Shown here piece by piece: positions 55,375 through 63,976 of a DNA stretch of 64,000 nt (its first letter is position 1; each line of letters begins with the position of its first letter). A model generated the notes under the pieces. It was not told the DNA's origin. It saw only the letters and a program-made list of their open reading frames with translations, and did not search any database. Source of the DNA: Nitrincola tapanii (GTDB lineage: Bacteria > Pseudomonadota > Gammaproteobacteria > Pseudomonadales > Balneatricaceae); the NCBI RefSeq assembly GCF_008368715.1, contig NZ_SMRS01000002.1:1-64000 (forward strand), written 5' to 3'. A program made the translations under genes and the position numbers.

Positions 55375-56535
55375 ATGAAGATGATCTCTTGGATTGCTGC
55401 AGTGCTGGCGCTGCTTCTTGGAGCGGGCATCGCGCTTTGGCTTCATCCATTACTTGGTGTGTTGGCGGCTGTACTAATTCCATTGCTGGCGACTTGGCAA
55501 AGCCATCAGAAGTCTGCCACACCGAAACGGGTTCAGGACACAAAAAGCGGCCTGGTGCAGGAGGTCGTCGAGGTGCGTGAGGATCTGCATGATATTGGGG
55601 ATTGTATCGAATCCGTAGTCTCCGAGATGGTGCAGGATATGGATGCACTTTTGGGCATGCAAAACGATGCAATGAATACCCTGGCAGCCTCTTTTGCGCA
55701 GCTTAAAGAGCAGATAGAACGTCAACAGATGCAGGTGAATACCCTGCTACACGGTGACGATCAGTTGGGTAGCACTCAGGGCGATAAAGAAGCCCGCATG
55801 GGAGACTTTGCGGCCAGCACCTTAAAAACACTGAATAATTTTGTCGAAGCAACGGTACAGATGAGTGCGGATTCGATGGAAATGTTGGAACGAGTCTCTC
55901 AGTTGTCGGATCAGATGCCACAGTTAATGCGTATCCTTGAAGATATCGACAATATCGCCAAACAAACCAACCTTTTGGCTTTGAATGCGGCGATTGAAGC
56001 GGCACGTGCCGGAGAGAGCGGACGGGGGTTTTCCGTGGTTGCCGATGAAGTGCGTGCGCTATCCAGCCGTTCAGCCAGCTTCAGTAAAAATATTCAAGAT
56101 GGTTTGACCAGTATGAACGGCCAGATCGCCAAGCTGGTGGATGATGTGAGCCGCATTGCTTCTCAGGATATGAGCTTTATTATCGAGGCGAAAAAAGAGG
56201 TGCAAGAAGCGATAGACCGCTTGATGCAAAAGTCTGAGCAAGATAAGGCGGTTACCGAAGATATGGAGCAGATCTCACAAGAGCTGATGATGGCGCTCTT
56301 TAACGCCATGCGTGCTATGCAGTTCCAGGATATGAGCAGCCAGACCATTATTCATACCACCGATGAGCAGCGCCATCTATTAGTCCTAGCCGAAGCTTTG
56401 AAGAATGAGCGCAGTAATCTGGATACGGAAGCCCTCACACGCAGTATTGAGCAATTCCGTCGTGATCGCGAAAGCCGTAAATCTAACCCTGTTTCCGCCA
56501 GCTCCATGAGCAGTGGCGATATCGATCTTTTCTAA
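55375..56535 (+). CDS. Short membrane-anchored MCP-like protein without sensor domain
   Basis: 386 aa. Two closely spaced hydrophobic segments (about 4-20 and 24-40) form a membrane hairpin with almost no periplasmic loop. Then comes a long helical region with the receptor signalling hairpin ([17 protein letters not shown] near residue 200, then [16 protein letters not shown]). HAMP and ligand-binding domains are absent. Its C-terminus, SGDIDLF, resembles the tail of CheD copy 2 (VAGAVDLF) and CheD copy 1. It lacks an EWEEF pentapeptide. It could be an internal signal relay or scaffold linking chemosensory and partner-switching parts of the operon. Confidence 0.8.
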   Translation: MKMISWIAAVLALLLGAGIALWLHPLLGVLAAVLIPLLATWQSHQKSATPKRVQDTKSGLVQEVVEVREDLHDIGDCIESVVSEMVQDMDALLGMQNDAMNTLAASFAQLKEQIERQQMQVNTLLHGDDQLGSTQGDKEARMGDFAASTLKTLNNFVEATVQMSADSMEMLERVSQLSDQMPQLMRILEDIDNIAKQTNLLALNAAIEAARAGESGRGFSVVADEVRALSSRSASFSKNIQDGLTSMNGQIAKLVDDVSRIASQDMSFIIEAKKEVQEAIDRLMQKSEQDKAVTEDMEQISQELMMALFNAMRAMQFQDMSSQTIIHTTDEQRHLLVLAEALKNERSNLDTEALTRSIEQFRRDRESRKSNPVSASSMSSGDIDLF

Positions 56536-56552
56536 ATTTATATTTTTGGACA

Positions 56553-56849
56553 ATGGGACCTATGTCAGAACAGCAGGCACTTCTAAAACTACCGGAACGC
56601 TTTGATTTTAGCTTCCACAAAACTTTTTACAGTTTAAGTCAGGATATTTTCCGTCAAGCACAGAGCAGTGAAATTCTGGTCGATTTTGCTAATGTGCAGT
56701 ATCTCGACTCTTCCGCCTTGGGCATGATTGTGATGCTACAGAAAAAGGCTGCTGAATCAGGGCGTAAGGTGGTCTTGATCAATGCACGCGGCAATGCGGC
56801 CGAAATCCTTGAGATTGCCAACATGGGTAAGCTAGTACAGATTCGATGA
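56553..56849 (+). CDS. STAS-domain anti-sigma-factor antagonist (HsbA-like)
   Basis: 98 aa, possibly starting instead at the ATG at 56562. It is a single STAS domain with the conserved phosphorylatable serine motif YLDSSALGMIVML (S54 is the likely site), then GRKVVLINARGNAAEIL. Such proteins bind an anti-sigma factor or another target when unphosphorylated. The stop and the next start overlap by 4 nt (ATGA), so it is translationally coupled to the receiver-phosphatase-kinase gene that presumably controls its phosphorylation, as HsbA and HsbR do in Pseudomonas. Confidence 0.88.
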   Translation: MGPMSEQQALLKLPERFDFSFHKTFYSLSQDIFRQAQSSEILVDFANVQYLDSSALGMIVMLQKKAAESGRKVVLINARGNAAEILEIANMGKLVQIR

Positions 56850-58591
56850 TCTCAACACTGAAAGTGACAGAACGCAGCGACATCACCCTCTTACTGCTGG
56901 AAACCAACCCTGAACTAAATCAATTGTTCAGTCGTTTCCTTGAGCAGCAAGGTTATGTGGTCATTTCAGTGCTTAACTATGCTGCCGCCTTAGAGGTGAT
57001 CTCATCCGATATCCATATTGATATCGCCTTGTTGGATCATCAGGATGTTCGTCTTAGCGCCTTGGATCTGTTGCCGCATTTAGTACGGGATGATTATCGT
57101 TTCCATATCCCGGTGGTGATTATCAGTGCCAGTGAGGATCGTGAACTGCTATCACGCTGCTTACAGATGGGGGTGGATGATTACATTGTTAAGCCGATCA
57201 ATCCGTTACTCCTCTGCCTCAAGGTCGATGCACTGGTGTCAAAGGTACGTTTGGCGCGGATCATCACCAATCAAAATACTCGCCTGCAAAACCTGATTCA
57301 CCATGCGCGCATGGAACAGGAGATGGCTTCTCATCTTTTTTATACCCATCTCTATAACGAGCAGGATTCACCCTTGCCGGGCTTGAGTGTGCGTTTGGAG
57401 TCAACAGCCGAGTTTAGCGGTGATTTGATTCAAAAAGCTTTATCGCCTTCCGGTAACCTGTTTATTTTGCATGCCGATGCGACCGGGCATGGTTTGTCGG
57501 CCACTATTACGCTGATGCCAATGTTGAGTATTTTCCGCGCAATGGTGGATAAGGGTTATCGACTGGGCAATATCATCCGAGAAATTAATCAGAGATTGGA
57601 AAGCCTGCTGCCACCGGATCGTTTTGTGGCCGCCAGTCTGATCGAGTTAGACCCACATAAACAGGAAGTGCATGTGTGGAACGGGGGGATGCCCACGCTC
57701 TATCTACTCGATGCAGAAGGTGAGGTTAAACATAGCTTTCGCTCGCGTCATATGGCGTTAGGCATTCTCGAGCAGCAAACTTTGGATGCAAATTGTGAAG
57801 TGATTCGTGTGCAATCAGGGTGTTGTTTAGTCGGTTATAGTGATGGTGTCACCGAGCAAACCGGTGCGCGCGGAGAACCCTTTGGGGACACACGCTTACT
57901 GCAAACATTAAGGCATCCACCGGCTCTAGACTTGCTCGGTGATCCTGAGGGGCCGGCTGAAATCCTGACAGAGGGTGTCCTCTATACCCTGCAACAGCAC
58001 GCCAGTAGCCGCCAGTTTGATGATGATGTGTCGCTCTTTGTTCTCGAGTTTGCGGCCTTGTTACCACGCCTTTTGTCCTATCATGATGCGTCCGGCTTTG
58101 CCGACTTAAAGCATTTGGCACCTTTTCGCTGGTCGATGACGCTCTCCGGCCAACAAATCCAGCAACAAGAGCTAGCGGCGCAGTCGATCCAGTTGCTGCG
58201 CAGTATGGGTTTTTCCGAACATCAGTGTCAGCGTGTGTTTACCCTCTTAAGTGAGTTGATCAACAATGCCATTGATCATGGCATTCTTAAGCTGTCTTCA
58301 TGCAACAAAGTTGATCAAGAAGGTTTTATGGATTTTTACCTGAAGCGAGAAGAGGCTCTGTGCCAATTGGCACCACAGGACCAGCTCACGCTGATTCTTG
58401 ATTGGCAGCAGGGAGCGAAACCGACGCTCCAGGTGGAGGTGATCGACAGTGGCCAGGGGTTTGAGAATCTTCCATCACCTGTGACTGAGTCGCAGCACTG
58501 TGCCGGTCGGGGTTTAATGTTGGTGCGACAACTCTCACAATCCTTTACCTTGCTTCAAGGAGGAAGGCATGCCTGCGCCATCCTCCAATAA
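56846..58591 (+). CDS. Receiver-PP2C phosphatase-HATPase partner-switching protein (HsbR-like)
   Basis: 581 aa with three modules. Receiver (about 12-130): D64 in IALLDHQD and K116 are kept, but the usual acidic pair is E19-T20, so metal binding may be weakened. SpoIIE/PP2C phosphatase (about 170-410): SGDLI, DATGHGLSATI, YSDGVTEQ and DDDVSLF keep the metal-binding aspartates. Anti-sigma-type HATPase (about 440-581): ELINNAIDHG, DSGQGF and GRGLMLVRQL. Both activities are predicted to act on the adjacent STAS protein in opposite directions, switched by receiver phosphorylation. P. aeruginosa HsbR and Shewanella CrsR share this layout. Confidence 0.87.
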   Translation: MISTLKVTERSDITLLLLETNPELNQLFSRFLEQQGYVVISVLNYAAALEVISSDIHIDIALLDHQDVRLSALDLLPHLVRDDYRFHIPVVIISASEDRELLSRCLQMGVDDYIVKPINPLLLCLKVDALVSKVRLARIITNQNTRLQNLIHHARMEQEMASHLFYTHLYNEQDSPLPGLSVRLESTAEFSGDLIQKALSPSGNLFILHADATGHGLSATITLMPMLSIFRAMVDKGYRLGNIIREINQRLESLLPPDRFVAASLIELDPHKQEVHVWNGGMPTLYLLDAEGEVKHSFRSRHMALGILEQQTLDANCEVIRVQSGCCLVGYSDGVTEQTGARGEPFGDTRLLQTLRHPPALDLLGDPEGPAEILTEGVLYTLQQHASSRQFDDDVSLFVLEFAALLPRLLSYHDASGFADLKHLAPFRWSMTLSGQQIQQQELAAQSIQLLRSMGFSEHQCQRVFTLLSELINNAIDHGILKLSSCNKVDQEGFMDFYLKREEALCQLAPQDQLTLILDWQQGAKPTLQVEVIDSGQGFENLPSPVTESQHCAGRGLMLVRQLSQSFTLLQGGRHACAILQ

Positions 58592-59198
58592 GCTGGGATT
58601 TGTTGATCCTCATCTGGCCTCTAACCATTATTATGATCGTCATTTTGCCACTGAAGCCGTCAAGGTTTTGCCGGGCGAGTATTTTGCGACTGAAGAGGAA
58701 ACCATGATCGTGACGGTGCTGGGTTCCTGTGTTTCGGTCTGTCTGCGGGATCGTTTGACCGGTGTGGGTGGCATGAACCATTTTCTGTTACCCCATGATC
58801 GCTCAGGCGAAACCGGCCCTTTAGCGGCTTCAGGGCGTTATGGTCTGTATGCGATGGAATTGCTGGTCAACCACCTGTTAAAACTCGGCGCAAATCGGCA
58901 GCGTTTAGAAGCCAAGGTGTTTGGTGGAGGACAGGTGCTCAAGACCTTGCAGTTTAGTCAGGTCGGTGAGCGCAACGTGGCGTTCGTTTTTGAGCATCTG
59001 CGTAAAGAGTCGATTCCTGTTGTCGCGAAAGATGTGCTCGATCTTTATCCTCGAAAAGTGTATTTTTTCCCGCAAACCGGTCGAGTGCTCCTGAAGAAGA
59101 TACGCTCCATGCACAACTCGACCATCATTGATCGTGAGAAGGCTTATCTGCAGCAGGTGGAAACTCGACCTGTGGCCGGAGCCGTCGATCTCTTCTAA
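58569..59198 (+). CDS. cheD: Chemoreceptor glutamine deamidase CheD, copy 2
   Basis: 209 aa. The ATG lies 23 nt inside the end of the previous gene; AAGGAGG (58557-58563) within that gene fixes the start. The catalytic cysteine is in TVLGSCVSVCLRD, the histidine in GGMNHFLLPHD, followed by KVFGGGQVL and [23 protein letters not shown]. It is clearly related to CheD copy 1 along its whole length and ends VAGAVDLF. No CheC or CheX is present as a partner. A second CheD in the same operon may serve another receptor or bind the partner-switching proteins. Confidence 0.92.
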   Translation: MPAPSSNKLGFVDPHLASNHYYDRHFATEAVKVLPGEYFATEEETMIVTVLGSCVSVCLRDRLTGVGGMNHFLLPHDRSGETGPLAASGRYGLYAMELLVNHLLKLGANRQRLEAKVFGGGQVLKTLQFSQVGERNVAFVFEHLRKESIPVVAKDVLDLYPRKVYFFPQTGRVLLKKIRSMHNSTIIDREKAYLQQVETRPVAGAVDLF

Positions 59199-59253
59199 CC
59201 GACCCGTTTGCCATTTGGAGAAGAGTGGCCGATGCGGTATCAAGGAGCTTTCC

Positions 59254-59703
59254 ATGTCCGATTCGAGTCAGACACCCTCCCTTGTAGGTTGGCGTGAGTG
59301 GATAGCGCTTCCTGATTTAGGGGTCGCTGCCCTGAAATGTAAAGTGGATACCGGAGCACGAACTTCGGCATTACATGCCTTTTCGGTAAAAGAGTTTAAG
59401 CGTGCAGGTCAGCGCTGGGTAAAATTTGGCTTACATCCCCATCAAGGATCCGATGAGGAGGTGTGGTGTGAAGCTTTAGTCAAGGATGTGCGTCAGGTCA
59501 GGGATTCCGGTGGGCATACCACTCGACGTTATTTTATAGAAACTCATGTGGTGATAGGCAAAATGCAGTACCTGATCGAACTCTCGTTAACGCGTCGAGA
59601 TAATATGCGCTTTCGTATGCTGTTAGGGCGTGAGGCGTTAAAGGGTCGGTTTTATGTCGATCCGGCACGTTCTTATCTGATGGGAAAGGATCTGGCACCA
59701 TGA
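59254..59703 (+). CDS. RimB-like protease (retropepsin-type, 'ATP-dependent zinc protease' family)
   Basis: 149 aa from the ATG at 59254, with AAGGAG 6 nt upstream; upstream in-frame codons run back into cheD. The aspartyl-protease-like motif [13 protein letters not shown] sits near residue 30 and [16 protein letters not shown] near 127. The family (PF05618) accompanies RimK and is proposed to trim or regulate glutamate tails. It overlaps rimK by 4 nt. It follows cheD2 by 55 nt with no terminator in between, so it may be on the same transcript. Confidence 0.85.
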   Translation: MSDSSQTPSLVGWREWIALPDLGVAALKCKVDTGARTSALHAFSVKEFKRAGQRWVKFGLHPHQGSDEEVWCEALVKDVRQVRDSGGHTTRRYFIETHVVIGKMQYLIELSLTRRDNMRFRMLLGREALKGRFYVDPARSYLMGKDLAP

Positions 59704-60605
59704 AAATTGCCATCTTATCACGCAATAGCAAGCTGTATTCGACCCGTCGTTTGGTCGAAGCTGCCCAAGCGCGTGGGCATGAGGTCCGAGTGATTGATGC
59801 GTTACGTTGTTATATGAATATCACTTCGCATAATCCGCAGATCCATTATCGCGGTGAGGTGTTAGAGGGTTACGATGCGGTGATTCCCCGTATCGGCGCT
59901 TCCGTGACTTTTTATGGCACAGCGGTGCTGCGCCAATTTGAAATGATGAGCGTCTATCCGTTGAATGAGTCGGTGGCGATCACCCGTGCACGCGATAAAC
60001 TGCGCAGCCTGCAACTCCTGTCGCGTAAAGGGATAGGTTTGCCCGTGACCGGCTTTGCCCACTCTCCAGATGATATCGATGACCTCTTGGATACGGTGGG
60101 CGGCGCACCTGTGGTGATTAAATTGCTGGAAGGTACCCAGGGAATCGGAGTGGTCTTGGCCGAAACCAAACAAGCGGCGGAAAGTGTGATTCAAGCCTTT
60201 ATGGGGTTGAAACAGCAGATCCTAGTTCAAGAGTTTATCAAAGAGGCACGTGGAGCGGATATCCGTGCTTTTGTCATCGGCGGTAAAGTGGTGGCGGCGA
60301 TGAAGCGCCAAGCGAAGGAGGGTGAATTTCGCTCCAATTTGCACCGTGGCGGTACCGCGACACTCTGCCGGATTACGCCTGAAGAGCGGGCCACGGCGTT
60401 GCGCGCGGCGAAAGTGATGGGATTAAATGTATGTGGAGTGGATCTGCTGCGCTCTAATCATGGTCCAGTCGTGATGGAGGTGAACTCATCGCCTGGATTA
60501 GAGGGCATTGAAGCGGCCTCAGGCAAGGATATTGCTGGTATGATCATCGACTTTATTGAACGCAACGCCAAGCCGAATCGGACACAAACCCGTGGGAGTG
60601 GTTAA
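59700..60605 (+). CDS. rimK: Ribosomal S6 modification glutamate ligase RimK
   Basis: 301 aa, ATP-grasp fold. The N-terminal domain has [21 protein letters not shown] and the [12 protein letters not shown] segment. The ATP-binding part has [15 protein letters not shown] near residue 140, [18 protein letters not shown] near 175 and metal ligands in CGVDLL and [14 protein letters not shown] near 260. RimK adds glutamates to the C-terminus of ribosomal protein S6. The start overlaps the protease stop (ATGA), as in rimB-rimK arrangements of pseudomonads. Confidence 0.92.
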   Translation: MKIAILSRNSKLYSTRRLVEAAQARGHEVRVIDALRCYMNITSHNPQIHYRGEVLEGYDAVIPRIGASVTFYGTAVLRQFEMMSVYPLNESVAITRARDKLRSLQLLSRKGIGLPVTGFAHSPDDIDDLLDTVGGAPVVIKLLEGTQGIGVVLAETKQAAESVIQAFMGLKQQILVQEFIKEARGADIRAFVIGGKVVAAMKRQAKEGEFRSNLHRGGTATLCRITPEERATALRAAKVMGLNVCGVDLLRSNHGPVVMEVNSSPGLEGIEAASGKDIAGMIIDFIERNAKPNRTQTRGSG

Positions 60606-60634
60606 GCGTCGAGCCAGGCAACGCCAGCGCGGAC

Positions 60635-61588
60635 TTAAAGTCCGTGCTGACTGAAGGTTTGCATGACGTAGTGCACACGCTCTTCGGCGCTACGATGCGG
60701 TTTGCGGATCTTCTCGATATGGCGCAGTCGAGGTAACAAACCACGTCCATTGGCGACCTGAATGGAGAGTCCAGGGCGAGCATTGAGTTCTAACAACTGC
60801 GCCCCACGTGAACGATCTAAGACAATATCGGTTCCGATATAACCCAGATTACTCATCTCATAACAGCGTGACGCCAGCAGCAACATCGCTTCCCAGTCCG
60901 GGATGGAAAGATCTTTCAAAGGTTTTTTAGTGTCGGGATGCAACTCAATGGGGGTTGAAAACTGCACCGCTTTTAAACTCTGGCCTGTCGCGATATCTAA
61001 GCCCACCCCAACCGCCCCTTGATGCAGGTTTGCTTTACCGTCCGAGGCATGGGTGGCTAAACGTAACATCGCCATCACCGGATAACCGCGAAAAACGATG
61101 ATGCGTATATCGGGAACCCCTTCGTGAGAGTAGCCCTTAAAGGTGTTATCAAATTCGATCAGGTCTTCAATAATGGCAACATCCGGGACGCCTCGTAATG
61201 AGTAGAGGCCCGCGAGGGTGTTGGTGAGATGACGCTTGATATCCTCTAGGCTGATCTCAGCTCCCGAGGCTTTCACAAACTTATCGCCATTGCGTCCGAT
61301 GATGACGAGGATGCCTTTACCACCTGAACCTCGCGAAGGCTTAATCGCGAAGCCCTCCAGTGCTAATAAACGATCCTCAACATGGCTGATCTCATGTTGG
61401 GCACGTACCACAAAGCGTAGCTGTGGCGTGGCGACACCAAACTCCTCGGCTAGGAGTTTGGTTTTTAACTTATCATCCACCAATGGATAAAAGCGGCGCA
61501 GGTTGTAGCGGCCAATGAAGTCGACATTGCGGCAGTTCATGCCGAGGATGCCGGCTTTATGCAGTTGCCAGGGCAGTGCCCACTTCAT
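60635..61588 (-). CDS. RimK-related ATP-grasp alpha-L-glutamate ligase-like protein
   Basis: 317 aa. It shows an ATP-grasp fold with FAIKPSRGSGGKGILVI near residue 75, DLIEFD near 130, SHEGVPDIRIIVFRG near 142 and the metal-binding LLELNARPGLSIQVAN near 275. This is the RimK-relative subfamily that travels with a transglutaminase-like 7TM protein and a DTGA protease. The acceptor substrate is not known. Its start overlaps the upstream 7TM gene by 4 nt. It converges with rimK, and an imperfect hairpin (60625-60649) covers its stop codon. Confidence 0.87.
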   Translation of the reverse strand: MKWALPWQLHKAGILGMNCRNVDFIGRYNLRRFYPLVDDKLKTKLLAEEFGVATPQLRFVVRAQHEISHVEDRLLALEGFAIKPSRGSGGKGILVIIGRNGDKFVKASGAEISLEDIKRHLTNTLAGLYSLRGVPDVAIIEDLIEFDNTFKGYSHEGVPDIRIIVFRGYPVMAMLRLATHASDGKANLHQGAVGVGLDIATGQSLKAVQFSTPIELHPDTKKPLKDLSIPDWEAMLLLASRCYEMSNLGYIGTDIVLDRSRGAQLLELNARPGLSIQVANGRGLLPRLRHIEKIRKPHRSAEERVHYVMQTFSQHGL

Positions 61589-63099
61589 TTCTGATTCTCC
61601 AACAGAGCACGGAAACGACGCAATTCAGAGAATTTGTAGCCGGTATACTGTCCCATCAACATGATCAGCGCCAGGATGACCAGGTTCAACTCCGGGAAGT
61701 TAAACGTCAGGTGTCCAGAGATCGGTAGTTGCATCAACAGATAAGCGAGTACGGCCACCAAGAGGCTGCCGCCCCCCTGTGTTAGGACCTCGCGTGGGCC
61801 TTCTTCTTCCCAGAGAATCGACATACGTTCGATCGTCCAAGCGATGATGATCATCGGGAAGAAGGTGATGGTCATACCGGTACTGAAGCCGAGCTGATAA
61901 CCGACCAAGCTCAGGAAAGAGACTAAGAACACGACCAGGATGACCAGGGTTGCGATACGCGAGACCAAGAGGAGGTTAAGTCGGGAGAGGTAGGTACGGA
62001 TTACCAATCCCATGGCCACAATCGAAACAAAGCTGATCAACCCCAAACCCAGTGAGGTTTGTAAGAACGCCAAAGCGATCAAAATCGGCATAAAAGTTCC
62101 AGAGGTTTTTAAGCCAATAATAATGCGCATAAACACCACCACCATTGCCCCCAAAGGTAGCAAGAAGAGGAGCTTAAACATACTTTGCTCTTCGATGGGC
62201 AGAGTATGTACCCCTAACCAAGCAAAACCCTGACCGGCAAACTGTGTTTGCGCCAATTCCAGGGAGGGAAGGGTTTGTTCAATCATGGAGAAGCTCACCC
62301 GTGAGCGGCTGCCCCCCATCACATCCAACAGAGAATCGCCGCCACGCTGCCAAAGCAGCAGGTTTTCAGGTAGGCCCTGTTCCCCCGTTTCCGGATTAAA
62401 GACCAACCAGCGATCATCAACAAAAATTTCGATCATCGGGGTGGTGGCTTGACGCCGCCGCGCATCTTCCAGATATAAACCGATGGCAATACGGGCAGGG
62501 ATACCCGCTTGATTTAAGAGTTTTTCTAAAGCGGCCACACGGCTGGAAGCACTCAAGAGGAGCGCTGTATTCTGGCCAGGTTCTGGGTTTTGGATGAGGC
62601 GAATCAGTTCGCGTGTCAGGCTTTCGGGAGTACTGGACTTACTTTGCGCGAGTTCTAAAACATAGGTAGCCGCTGTGGCTTCTGGTTCATCCCAGAATAC
62701 CTCTTTAACGCGTGGACGACGTTCAACGCGGCTGATAGGTTTGTCGGGATCGGTAATAAATTGCGCTTTATAATAGAGTGTTTGTGCACCCGTCGCCGTG
62801 TTTTTTGACCACTCTCCCCGGCGTTGGCCATCGTTTTCGATAATCGAAAAACCATAGCCTGGTGAGGCTGCTTGTTCATTCAGAAGAGTAAAGCCAGGCG
62901 GGTTATCGGGCAGATCTAAACTGGCTAGGACGGCTGTGCCGCTGGCATTAAAGTCGACACGTGCTTCGATCAGCCAAACCTGTTTCTGCTCACCCGGGAG
63001 CCAGGGTATGCCCAGCTGTAAGTGGCGGGTTAAGGCACTGCCGAGGCCGACTAAGATCAACAATGCAATGATGGTGTAAAAAGGCGCACGAGAGATCAT
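61585..63099 (-). CDS. Inactive transglutaminase-like protein fused to seven transmembrane helices
   Basis: 504 aa. A signal-anchor helix (about 8-25) is followed by a periplasmic region. It includes a transglutaminase-like fold (about 150-275: KLLNQAGIPARIAIGLYLED then MIEIFVDDRWLVFNPETGEQG) whose usual catalytic cysteine position is not recognisable. Residues about 308-500 contain several strongly hydrophobic helices. Comparative genomics has linked this architecture to RimK-like ligases. Its role may be export or periplasmic handling of the ligase product. It lies between the lipoprotein protease gene and the ligase gene. Confidence 0.83.
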   Translation of the reverse strand: MISRAPFYTIIALLILVGLGSALTRHLQLGIPWLPGEQKQVWLIEARVDFNASGTAVLASLDLPDNPPGFTLLNEQAASPGYGFSIIENDGQRRGEWSKNTATGAQTLYYKAQFITDPDKPISRVERRPRVKEVFWDEPEATAATYVLELAQSKSSTPESLTRELIRLIQNPEPGQNTALLLSASSRVAALEKLLNQAGIPARIAIGLYLEDARRRQATTPMIEIFVDDRWLVFNPETGEQGLPENLLLWQRGGDSLLDVMGGSRSRVSFSMIEQTLPSLELAQTQFAGQGFAWLGVHTLPIEEQSMFKLLFLLPLGAMVVVFMRIIIGLKTSGTFMPILIALAFLQTSLGLGLISFVSIVAMGLVIRTYLSRLNLLLVSRIATLVILVVFLVSFLSLVGYQLGFSTGMTITFFPMIIIAWTIERMSILWEEEGPREVLTQGGGSLLVAVLAYLLMQLPISGHLTFNFPELNLVILALIMLMGQYTGYKFSELRRFRALLENQK

Positions 63100-63128
63100 G
63101 GGTTAGCCTTGTTGCTAAAAATCAGAAA

Positions 63129-63890
63129 TTAAGAACGATTATCCCGGGAGTTTGGCAGTTGAGGCGGTGCAATATTTTGTTTACCGACATCGACCACCAT
63201 CATATCTTTCAGAATATTGCGCCCAATCAAAACGGGGAAATCCAGATGACTACGATCTGTCAGCGTAAATTCAGCCGATTGGCTGACATTACCCAAAGTG
63301 AAACGCAGTTCAACCACTGGGCGGCGTTCGTAATCTTCACTGATCGATTGACTGATACGGACGACCCGCACAACCGGACGCTCAACGTTGGTATCATCCC
63401 CAGTAGCTGGGTGAACAAAATCAAAACGTACCCAGCGGCGTCCATCGCGTTCAAAAAATTGGATGTTACGTGCATCTAGGGAAGAGGTGGTGGCGCCAGT
63501 ATCGATACGTGCGGGCAAAGTCGCATCCAGGCCGGAGAGATGGACCTGTTCAATCTCACCGACCAGTTGTTTCTCCAATCCACCTAGAACCAGCGTACCG
63601 CTTTCGCCTTGAGGCGGGCAGACGAGTTTAGGTTCAGGTTTACATTCAGGGGGCTTAACACGTTCAAAAATCGTTTCTTGCAAGCGTGTGACCACACTTT
63701 CCTGTGCCTCTAAGATGGAGCTGAGGCTCTGGCTTTGCTGGGCTTGAATGCCCTGCAAATGCTCATTTTGCGTCTGAATGCGGTGATCAATCCCTTCCAG
63801 CACACCCTCTTCCACATACAGGTGTCCGGGAGCACAGGCGCTGAGGAGGCCGGCACAGGCTAGAACCGAAAGAGAACGCCAATAAAACAT
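63129..63890 (-). CDS. Lipoprotein with retropepsin-type 'ATP-dependent zinc protease' domain
   Basis: 253 aa from the ATG at 63890, which has AGGGG 8 nt upstream; an ATG at 63914 is in frame. The lipobox LLSAC predicts a lipid anchor near residue 18. A helical spacer (about 25-80) rich in Gln and Glu leads to a proline/cysteine stretch (KPPECKPEPKLVCPP) and the protease domain with RIDTGATTSSLDA near residue 130 and FPVLIGRNILKD near 220. It is the envelope counterpart of the cytoplasmic RimB-like protein at 59254. It is the first gene of the three-gene minus-strand operon. Confidence 0.85.
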   Translation of the reverse strand: MFYWRSLSVLACAGLLSACAPGHLYVEEGVLEGIDHRIQTQNEHLQGIQAQQSQSLSSILEAQESVVTRLQETIFERVKPPECKPEPKLVCPPQGESGTLVLGGLEKQLVGEIEQVHLSGLDATLPARIDTGATTSSLDARNIQFFERDGRRWVRFDFVHPATGDDTNVERPVVRVVRISQSISEDYERRPVVELRFTLGNVSQSAEFTLTDRSHLDFPVLIGRNILKDMMVVDVGKQNIAPPQLPNSRDNRS

Positions 63891-63939
63891 CTGTAAACCC
63901 CTGATTATCCGCAAGGTATAAATGGCGCTATCTTACGCG

Positions 63940-63976
63940 AATCCGGGGGCTTCTTGCCAGTGGAGTCCCCCGGATT
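63940..63976. repeat. Inverted repeat near the right edge
   Basis: AATCCGGGGG (63940-63949) pairs with CCCCCGGATT (63967-63976) around a 17-nt loop. It lies upstream of the lipoprotein gene. No T tract is seen, so it could be a terminator end of a gene beyond the window or a leader structure. Confidence 0.45.

Noticed and set aside
60625-60649. Terminator between rimK and the ATP-grasp ligase gene
   Set aside because: The dyad has near-zero loop length, one mismatch, no T tract on either strand, and covers the ligase stop codon. It is possible as a 3' structure but unsupported as a terminator.
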